A DNA stretch of 23,230 nucleotides, taken from the NCBI RefSeq assembly GCF_946885725.1, contig NZ_CAMPGZ010000041.1, forward strand, positions 1 to 23,230, in the 5' to 3' direction. The translations under genes were made by a program, and so were the position numbers. Under the pieces are notes generated by a model, which searched no databases, was not told where the DNA came from, and worked only from the letters and a program-made list of their open reading frames with translations. This DNA is from an uncultured Nocardioides sp. Lineage in GTDB: Bacteria > Actinomycetota > Actinomycetes > Propionibacteriales > Nocardioidaceae. Within the stretch, counting starts at the first letter, position 1. Each line of letters starts with the position of its first letter. Below are positions 15,166-21,505 of the stretch, in pieces.

Positions 15166-16002
15166 ATGATCGCTGACGCCCTGCGGGTCCCGTCCGGCCC
15201 GGTCGACCTCACGACGTACGACCCGAACGGCAAGCCGGGCTTCGACGGCGGCAAGACCGAGGGCAAGGAGGCGCTCGCGGCCCTGGCCGACCCGCTGGCC
15301 GACCTGCAGGAGCGGTTGTTCGCGGACGGCCGCGCCGGGGGGCACCGCCGCGTCCTGCTGGTGCTCCAGGGCATGGACACCTCGGGCAAGGGCGGGACCA
15401 TGCGCCACGCGGTCGGGCTGTTCGACCCGCAGGGCGTGCACATCAGGTCGTTCAAGGCGCCCAGCGAGGAGGAGCGCGCGCACGACTTCCTCTGGCGGGT
15501 CGAGAAGGAGCTGCCCGAAGCCGGGATGATCGGCATCTTCGACCGCTCGCACTACGAGGACGTGCTGATCGCACGCGTGCGCGGGCTGGCCGACGAGGCC
15601 GAGATCGAGCGCCGGTACGACGCGATCAACGACTTCGAGCAGCGGCTCGTCGAAGACGGGACGACCGTCATCAAGTGCATGCTGCACATCTCCGCCGACG
15701 AGCAGAAGGCGCGTCTGCTGGAGCGCCTCGACAACCCCGAGAAGCACTGGAAGTTCAACCCGGGTGACACCGACGAGCGCGCCCTCTGGCACGAGTACCA
15801 GCGGGCCTACGAGATCGCGCTGGCGCGCTGCAACACCGAGGCCGCGCCCTGGCACGTCGTACCAGCGGACCGCAAGTGGTACCGCAACTGGGCCGTCGCC
15901 ACGCTCCTGCACGAGACGCTGACGTCGTTCGACCTCGGCTGGCCGGCGGCCGACTTCGACGTCGAGGCCGAGCGCAAGCGGCTGCTGGAGCAGCAGCTGT
16001 GA
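15166..16002 (+). CDS. ppk2: Polyphosphate:nucleotide phosphotransferase (PPK2 family)
   Basis: 278 residues, a single PPK2 domain. It moves phosphate between inorganic polyphosphate and nucleotides. The Walker A-type motif is VLQGMDTSGKGGT, with Lys75 and Asp71. The second motif is IGIFDRSHYEDVL with Asp126-Arg127, and the lid region is around HWKFNPGDTDERALWHEYQ. The VRIPV-like N terminus and its length fit the one-domain PPK2 class; AMP, ADP or GDP preference cannot be decided by eye. The stop overlaps the next start as GTGA, coupling it to the HipA_2 kinase. The ATG at 15166 overlaps the stop of a four-codon ORF (ATG at 15155). Confidence 0.93.
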   Translation: MIADALRVPSGPVDLTTYDPNGKPGFDGGKTEGKEALAALADPLADLQERLFADGRAGGHRRVLLVLQGMDTSGKGGTMRHAVGLFDPQGVHIRSFKAPSEEERAHDFLWRVEKELPEAGMIGIFDRSHYEDVLIARVRGLADEAEIERRYDAINDFEQRLVEDGTTVIKCMLHISADEQKARLLERLDNPEKHWKFNPGDTDERALWHEYQRAYEIALARCNTEAAPWHVVPADRKWYRNWAVATLLHETLTSFDLGWPAADFDVEAERKRLLEQQL

Positions 16003-16772
16003 CCCTGCGCACCGTGAGCGCGACGCGCTACGTCGCGCCGCTCCGCGAGGGCGGCTCGCTGCCCGGCATCGTCGAGGCCGACGACCTCGGCATCTACGTG
16101 TGCAAGTTCCGCGGCGCCGGCCAGGGCGCCAAGGTGCTCGTCGCCGAGGTGCTGGTGGGCGAGCTGGCCCGGCGCCTCGGCATCGCCACCCCCGACCTGG
16201 TCGTGGTCGAGCTCGACGCGGCGATCGGGAAGTACGAGGCCGACGAGGAGGTCCAGGACCTGCTCACCGCCAGCATCGGCCCGAACCTCGGCGTCGACTT
16301 CCTGCCAGGCTCCTTCGGCTACGACTCCGCGTGCACACCCGACCCGACCGTGGCCGCCCGGATCCTGTGGCTCGACGCGCTCTGCGCCAACGTCGACCGC
16401 TCCTGGCGCAACCCCAACCTGCTCGTGTGGCACGGCGAGCTCTGGGCGATCGACCACGGCGCGTGCCTCTACTTCCACCACGGCTGGTCCGGCGGAGTCG
16501 GCTCGCCGGCCCGGTTCGCGGCGCAGCCGTACGACGCGTCGGACCACGTGCTGGCGGCGTACCGCGGCGGCCTCTCCGACGTCGACGCCGAGCTCGCGCC
16601 GCGCGTCACGCGCGAGCTGCTGGAGGAGGTCGCGGCGCTGGTGCCCGACGTCTGGCTCGAGCCGGTGCCGGGCGCGGAGACCCCAGACGCCCTGCGGGCG
16701 GCGTACGTCGAGTTCCTGCTCGCGCGCGTCAACGGCGAGCGGGCCTGGCTGCCGGCCGAGGGTGCGGCATGA
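15999..16772 (+). CDS. HipA_2 family (HipA-like) kinase
   Basis: 257 residues of HipA-type kinase fold, lacking the N-terminal subdomain of classical HipA (about 440 residues). Visible elements are beta3 Lys36 in YVCKFRGAGQGAK, an alphaC-type helix LVAEVLVGELARRLGI, catalytic-loop Asp133 and Asn140 in NVDRSWRNPNLLVWHG, and metal-binding Asp152 in LWAIDHGACLYFHHG. These are the conserved parts of the HipA_2 family, whose substrate is unknown. HipA itself phosphorylates glutamyl-tRNA synthetase and drives persistence, but no HipB-type DNA-binding antitoxin is beside this gene. GTG at 15999 overlaps the ppk2 stop, and the stop overlaps the DUF3037 start as ATGA. Confidence 0.85.
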   Translation: MTLRTVSATRYVAPLREGGSLPGIVEADDLGIYVCKFRGAGQGAKVLVAEVLVGELARRLGIATPDLVVVELDAAIGKYEADEEVQDLLTASIGPNLGVDFLPGSFGYDSACTPDPTVAARILWLDALCANVDRSWRNPNLLVWHGELWAIDHGACLYFHHGWSGGVGSPARFAAQPYDASDHVLAAYRGGLSDVDAELAPRVTRELLEEVAALVPDVWLEPVPGAETPDALRAAYVEFLLARVNGERAWLPAEGAA

Positions 16773-17155
16773 GCCGGGAACGACTGGCGTTCCAGTACGT
16801 CGTGCTCCGGTGCGTGCCGCGCGTCGACCGCGAGGAGTTCGTCAACGTCGGGGTGGTGCTCTACTGCCAGGCGGCCGACTTCCTGGAGGCGCGCTGCCAT
16901 GTCGATCCCGAGCGCCTGCGTGCCCTCGACCCAGACGTCGACACCGACGCGGTCTGCTCGGCGCTGCGTGCGATCGAGGCGGTCTGCCGCGGCGACGAGA
17001 GCGCCGGAGCGGCCGGGCGCGCGCCGATGGGCACCCGGTTCGGCTTCGTGAAGGCGCCCCGCTCCACGGTCGTCCAGCCCGGCCCCGTGCACGGCGGCAC
17101 CACCGACGACCCCGCAGGCGAGCTCGAGCACCTGCTGGACCGGCTGGTGCGTTGA
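16769..17155 (+). CDS. DUF3037 protein
   Basis: 128 residues. The N-terminal signature FQYVVLRCVPRVDREEFVNV continues into GVVLYC, characteristic of DUF3037. A helix (DTDAVCSALRAIEAVCRG) and a Gly/Pro-rich stretch (APMGTRFGFVKAPRSTVVQP) follow, and the end DDPAGELEHLLDRLVR is helical. There is no known catalytic motif. In many genomes DUF3037 genes sit directly beside HipA_2 kinases (general knowledge), suggesting a dedicated partner, regulator or substrate. Here the ATG at 16769 overlaps the kinase stop by 4 nt, so stoichiometric translation is likely. Function is unknown. Confidence 0.85.
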   Translation: MSRERLAFQYVVLRCVPRVDREEFVNVGVVLYCQAADFLEARCHVDPERLRALDPDVDTDAVCSALRAIEAVCRGDESAGAAGRAPMGTRFGFVKAPRSTVVQPGPVHGGTTDDPAGELEHLLDRLVR

Positions 17156-17164
17156 CGGCCGTGC

Positions 17165-17170
17165 GACCCT
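17165..17170 (+). promoter_or_regulatory. Weak candidate -10 hexamer of the globin gene
   Basis: GACCCT, 6 nt before GTG at 17177. It keeps only the A at position 2 and T at position 6 of the TANNNT pattern, so the gene may instead be read through from the upstream operon 21 nt away. Confidence 0.25.
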
Positions 17171-17176
17171 GGGGTC

Positions 17177-17632
17177 GTGCAGACGCTGTACGAGGCGGCC
17201 GGGGGAGACGAGGGCCTTCTCCGGCTCGCACATGCCTGGCACGAGCGCGTGATGGCCGACGAGGTCGTGGCGCACGCCTTCAGCCACGGGTTCCACCCCG
17301 ACCACACCGACCGGCTCGCGGCCTACTGGGCCGAGGCGCTCGGCGGGCCGGCGCGCTACTCCTCGGAGATCGGCGACGAGACGTACGTCGTACGGCTGCA
17401 CAGCGGCAACGGGGTCCACGAGGAGATGGACCGGCGCGCCGTGGCCTGCTTCGACGTCGCGCTCGACGACGTGGGGCTCACCGGCCCGGTGCGTGACGCG
17501 CTGCACGACTACTTCGCCTGGGCCACCACGCACAGCCTGGCGCGCTACCACCGCTCGGCGGACGACGTACCCGACGGGCTCACGATCCCGCGCTGGTCGT
17601 GGGACGGGCTCGTCCCGGCTTCGGTCGGGTAG
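17177..17632 (+). CDS. Truncated hemoglobin (group II / GlbO-like)
   Basis: 151 residues from GTG at 17177. It opens with LYEAAGGDEGLLRLAHAWHE, the trHb AB helices. AAYWAEALGGPARYSSE corresponds to the E/EF region of GlbO (QYWGGPRTYS-type). His75 in VVRLHSGNGVHEEM aligns with the proximal heme His. The C-terminal helices include DALHDYFAWATTHSLARYH. Such globins bind O2 and NO and protect against reactive species. There is about a 20-residue extension after the last helix (ADDVPDGLTIPRWSWDGLVP). It sits 21 nt after DUF3037 and is probably part of the same transcript. Confidence 0.87.
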   Translation: MQTLYEAAGGDEGLLRLAHAWHERVMADEVVAHAFSHGFHPDHTDRLAAYWAEALGGPARYSSEIGDETYVVRLHSGNGVHEEMDRRAVACFDVALDDVGLTGPVRDALHDYFAWATTHSLARYHRSADDVPDGLTIPRWSWDGLVPASVG

Positions 17633-17648
17633 TGAGACGAAAGCCGGG
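17601..17648 (+). other. Overlapping hairpins around the globin stop codon
   Basis: GGGACG/CGTCCC (17601-17606 with 17611-17616, 4-nt loop) and CCCGGCTT/AAGCCGGG (17614-17621 with 17641-17648, 19-nt spacer). They share bases 17614-17616, so they cannot form together. The globin stop (17630-17632) is in the larger loop. This could be a weak terminator or processing site before the next gene, or chance in GC-rich DNA. Confidence 0.25.
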
Positions 17649-17694
17649 CTTCGGTATCGTCGCGTCGGTCTTGGAACCAACCGGAAGGACACTC

Positions 17695-18102
17695 ATGGGC
17701 CTCGGGGCCGGAGCACTCCTCCTTGTCGCAGGCGTCGTCCTCACCTACGGCGTCGACGCCGACATTCCCTACATCGACGACGGCGCCATCGGCTCGATGC
17801 TGATGGCCGCGGGCGTCGTGCTGCTCGCGGTCGGGCTCGTCGTCCACGTCGCGAAGACCACCGACGGCGGCATGACCGACGCGGGCGCGGGGCTGCTGAT
17901 GTTCGGCGTCGGCGCCGTGCTGGCGTTCGCGCTCGACATCGACGTCCCGTTCGTGTGGGACTGGGCGCTCGGCGTGATCCTGATGATCGGCGGCGCCGTC
18001 GCGATGGCGGCGGCCGTCTACATGCAGCACCAGCAGACCCGGACGAAGCGGGTCGTGCACGACCGCTACGGAGCGCCGTACGACTCGAACCGGTCGTTCT
18101 GA
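17695..18102 (+). CDS. Small membrane protein with two tandem DUF6458-like repeats
   Basis: 135 residues with four hydrophobic segments in two copies of one helix-loop-helix unit. Unit 1 is about residues 4-52 (GAGALLLVAGVVLTYGVDAD, then AIGSMLMAAGVVLLAVGLV). Unit 2 is about residues 63-111 (GAGLLMFGVGAVLAFALDID, then ALGVILMIGGAVAMAAAVY). Each has an Asp-containing loop ending in IPYI or VPFV before the second helix. The basic tail HQQTRTKRVVHDRYGAPYDS is cytosolic by the positive-inside rule. The family assignment to DUF6458 is from memory; function is unknown. ATG at 17695 has GGAAGG about 7 nt upstream, preferred over upstream in-frame starts. A TATCGT hexamer at 17655-17660 may be its promoter. 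Confidence 0.78.
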   Translation: MGLGAGALLLVAGVVLTYGVDADIPYIDDGAIGSMLMAAGVVLLAVGLVVHVAKTTDGGMTDAGAGLLMFGVGAVLAFALDIDVPFVWDWALGVILMIGGAVAMAAAVYMQHQQTRTKRVVHDRYGAPYDSNRSF

Positions 18103-18117
18103 GCCGGAGGGCGCGCG

Positions 18118-18165
18118 GCAGACGAAGGGCCCCGGAGCCGAAGAGCTCCGGGGCCCTTCGTCTGC
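18118..18165. terminator. Perfect 21-bp bidirectional hairpin terminator
   Basis: Arms 18118-18138 and 18145-18165 are exact reverse complements over 21 bp, with a 6-nt loop CGAAGA. It separates the convergent DUF6458-like gene (stop 18102) and lpd (stop at 18169). It ends 3 nt from the lpd stop codon, so it serves both transcripts. Confidence 0.95.
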
Positions 18166-18168
18166 TCG

Positions 18169-19569
<1,401 letters not shown>

Positions 19570-19576
19570 GGGGGTC

Positions 19577-19582
19577 ACCTTA
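19577..19582 (-). promoter_or_regulatory. Candidate -10 hexamer of lpd
   Basis: TAAGGT on the minus strand, 7 nt before the lpd ATG. Its AAGG also reads as a possible Shine-Dalgarno, so leaderless initiation is not certain. Confidence 0.4.
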
Positions 19583-19633
19583 TGGGGTCGGGACGAGCCG
19601 CCCGGCACAGCCCGTACGGCGCCGGACGACCGC

Positions 19634-19745
19634 CGAGCCGGCGCAAACGGCCCTCACCAACACGCCGGGTCGGCGCATCTTGCCCCGGCGGAGGGCAAGA
19701 CGCACCGACCCGGCGACGTGGAGAGGGCAAGTCGCGGCCGACTCG
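19634..19745. repeat. Four-unit nested inverted repeat (structured intergenic element)
   Basis: The inner pair is 19663-19686 with 19692-19715: 24-nt arms, 21 matching positions, 5-nt loop. The outer imperfect pair is 19634-19655 with 19723-19745. All four arms are versions of one unit of about 23 nt, roughly GAGGGCAAGNCGC then NCCGACNCGGCG; two read leftward and two rightward. The element fills most of the 181-bp gap between cbiX and lpd and begins 5 nt after the cbiX stop. It would fold as a long stem and may terminate cbiX transcription. Confidence 0.75.
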
Positions 19746-19750
19746 CGGGA

Positions 19751-20494
19751 TCAGACGGGGACGAGCTCCACGGCGCCGACGGCGTAGCGGGCCAGGATCG
19801 TGCGCGCCACCTCGGGGTCGGCGCCCAGCGGCTCCGACACGGCGACGGCGCCGGCCTCGAGCGCCAGCTCCTTCGCCCGGTCGGGCAGCGTGCCGGGGGC
19901 GAGGAACAGCGAGCCGACGGCGATGTGCCGGCGACCCTCGAGACGGAACTGCCGCACCGCCTCGCCGGTCGCCGGGGGAGCGGCGGAGGCGTACGCCGCC
20001 ACCACGGGTAGCCGGTGCTTCGAGCCCCACAGCCGCGCGAGCCGGGCGACCGCCTGGTTGGCCAGCGAGTCCGACGAACCGGCCGCGGCCAGCACGAGGG
20101 CGTCCAGCTCCCGCACGCGCGCCTCCTTGAGTGCGGTGCGCAGCCGCCGGTCGAGCACCTCCAGGAACACCGACTCGAGACCGAGCACCTTCGTCGCCCG
20201 GATCCGCAGCCCCTCGTGACGCGCCGTCGCGGCCGCGATCGCCTCCGGGACGTCCACCTTCGCGTGGTAGGCCTCCGTGAGGAGCAGCGGTACGACGACG
20301 ATCTCGTCGTACCCGGCCCGGACGAGCTTGGCGACCGTCGTCTCGAACGACGGCTTGGAGAGCTCGAGGAAGGCCGGCTCGATGCGCAGGTCCGGGCGGA
20401 GGGCGCGGACCTCGTCGACGAGCGCCTTGATCGTGGCGGCCGAGCGGGGGTCACGGCTGCCGTGGGCGAGGGCCACCAGGGCAGGAGCGGTCAT
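19751..20494 (-). CDS. Sirohydrochlorin chelatase (CbiX/SirB type)
   Basis: 247 residues, the two-domain form with both halves present. It inserts a divalent metal into sirohydrochlorin. With sulfite reductase in the same cluster, iron for siroheme is the likely metal, though cobalt cannot be excluded. Metal-binding His11 lies in LVALAHGSRDPRSA and His77 in PLLLTEAYHAKVDVP, both conserved in CbiX. ATG at 20494 follows AAAGGGAG at about 8 nt. The 103-nt leader (20495-20597) after cysH holds a short hairpin ACAGGC-GGGTT-GCCTGT (20520-20536) and nothing else I can name. It is probably co-transcribed with cysH. Confidence 0.9.
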   Translation of the reverse strand: MTAPALVALAHGSRDPRSAATIKALVDEVRALRPDLRIEPAFLELSKPSFETTVAKLVRAGYDEIVVVPLLLTEAYHAKVDVPEAIAAATARHEGLRIRATKVLGLESVFLEVLDRRLRTALKEARVRELDALVLAAAGSSDSLANQAVARLARLWGSKHRLPVVAAYASAAPPATGEAVRQFRLEGRRHIAVGSLFLAPGTLPDRAKELALEAGAVAVSEPLGADPEVARTILARYAVGAVELVPV

Positions 20495-20597
20495 GAGCGG
20501 GCTCCCTTTCGTGGTTCGGACAGGCGGGTTGCCTGTGCGGTGGCGTCCGACGTCGTTGTCGTACGGGGGTGGTGCGTCTTCCCGAGATGAGTGCGGC

Positions 20598-21344
20598 TCA
20601 CTGGTGAATCCCGCACTCGGTCTTGGCGAGGCCGGCCCAGCGCCCGCTGCGCGGGTCCTCTCCGGGCGCGACCCGTCGCGTGCAGGGCCAGCAGCCGATC
20701 GACGGGTAGCCGTCGTACTGCAGCGGGTTGACCAGCACGTTGTTGTCGGCGATGTAGCGGTCGACCTGCTCGTCGCTCCATCGGGCGAGGGGCGAGACCT
20801 TGACCTTGCCCAACTTGTCGTCCCAGCCGATGACCGGCGCGATCACGCGGTCGTGCGTCTCCGCGCGGCGCAGCCCGGTCGCCCAGGCGTCGTACTTCTG
20901 CAGGGCGTCGTTGAGCGGCTGCACCTTGCGCAGCGCGCAGCACTTGTCGGGGTCGCGGGCGTAGAGGTCCTTGCCGTACGTCGCGTCCTGCTCGGCCACG
21001 CTCTGCTTGGGCGTGATGCTGATCAGGTTCACCGGCAGCGTCGCGGCGACCGCGTCGCGGGTGCCGATCGTCTCCGCGAAGTGGTAGCCGGTGTCGAGGA
21101 ACACCACGTCGACGCCCGGCGCGACCTGGCTCGCGAGATGGGCGAGCACGGCGTCGGCCATGGACGAGGTCACGCAGAAGCGCGGACCGAACGTCGCCAC
21201 AGCCCACTCGAGGATCACCTCGGCCGGAGCGATCTCCAGCTCGGCGCCGGCGTGGCGGACGAGCTCCTTCAGCTCCTCCTCGGAGCGGCCCTCGGTGTCG
21301 GTGCCTCGGAAGGCTCGCGCGGCCGCGGTGGTGGCGGCGGTCAT
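20598..21344 (-). CDS. cysH: Adenylyl-sulfate (APS) reductase, assimilatory
   Basis: 248 residues. It reduces APS to sulfite and AMP with thioredoxin. The 4Fe-4S signature that separates APS from PAPS reductases is complete: Cys135-Cys136 in PDKCCALRKV and Cys218-x-x-Cys221 in IGCWPCTRRV. Catalytic Cys244 is in the C-terminal TECGIH. The N-terminal PP-loop-like region includes CVTSSMADAVLAHLASQ and FLDTGYHFAET. ATG at 21344 overlaps the zinc-ribbon gene stop by ATGA; a GGGGGTGAG stretch upstream can serve as ribosome site. Order sir, zinc ribbon, cysH, chelatase gives an APS-to-sulfide operon; ATP sulfurylase (cysDN) would be expected beyond the window. Confidence 0.95.
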   Translation of the reverse strand: MTAATTAAARAFRGTDTEGRSEEELKELVRHAGAELEIAPAEVILEWAVATFGPRFCVTSSMADAVLAHLASQVAPGVDVVFLDTGYHFAETIGTRDAVAATLPVNLISITPKQSVAEQDATYGKDLYARDPDKCCALRKVQPLNDALQKYDAWATGLRRAETHDRVIAPVIGWDDKLGKVKVSPLARWSDEQVDRYIADNNVLVNPLQYDGYPSIGCWPCTRRVAPGEDPRSGRWAGLAKTECGIHQ

Positions 21345-21505
21345 GACCTGCTCACCCCCTCGGGGCGGTCGAGCTGTCCTTCGAACTTGAGCGTGAATGC
21401 GCGCAGGCAGGAGTGGCACTCCCACGTCCCGTGCCCGGCCTCGCTCGGGCGCAGGTTCTCGTCCCCGCAGTAGGGGCAGTGGAACGGCACGGCGCGCGCG
21501 GTCAT
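21341..21505 (-). CDS. 54-residue zinc-ribbon protein of the sulfate-assimilation operon
   Basis: Begins MTARAVPFHCPYCGDENL. It has two CxxC pairs, Cys10-Pro-Tyr-Cys13 and Cys30-His-Ser-Cys33 (WECHSCLRAFTLKF), a compact zinc or iron-binding ribbon. It overlaps sir by ATGA at its start and cysH by ATGA at its end, so it is translationally locked between them. Absolute conservation of the overlaps and the clean motif make it a real gene despite its size. The role is unknown. Possibilities include a redox carrier or assembly factor for sulfite reductase or APS reductase, or an RNA/DNA-binding regulator. Confidence 0.85.
   Translation of the reverse strand: MTARAVPFHCPYCGDENLRPSEAGHGTWECHSCLRAFTLKFEGQLDRPEGVSRS

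Noticed and set aside
12066..15536. Very long minus-strand open frame of 1156 codons across ligC, zapE and ppk2
   Set aside because: It is an Arg/Pro/Ala-rich shadow frame produced by GC-rich third positions; real genes with clear motifs occupy other frames.
15999..16772. Classical hipBA toxin-antitoxin locus
   Set aside because: The kinase is short (257 residues) and of HipA_2 type, and there is no helix-turn-helix antitoxin gene next to it.
19570..19750. Short coding gene or CRISPR array between lpd and cbiX
   Set aside because: The repeats are inverted, not spaced direct repeats, and no frame has plausible start and coding character; it is a structured intergenic element.
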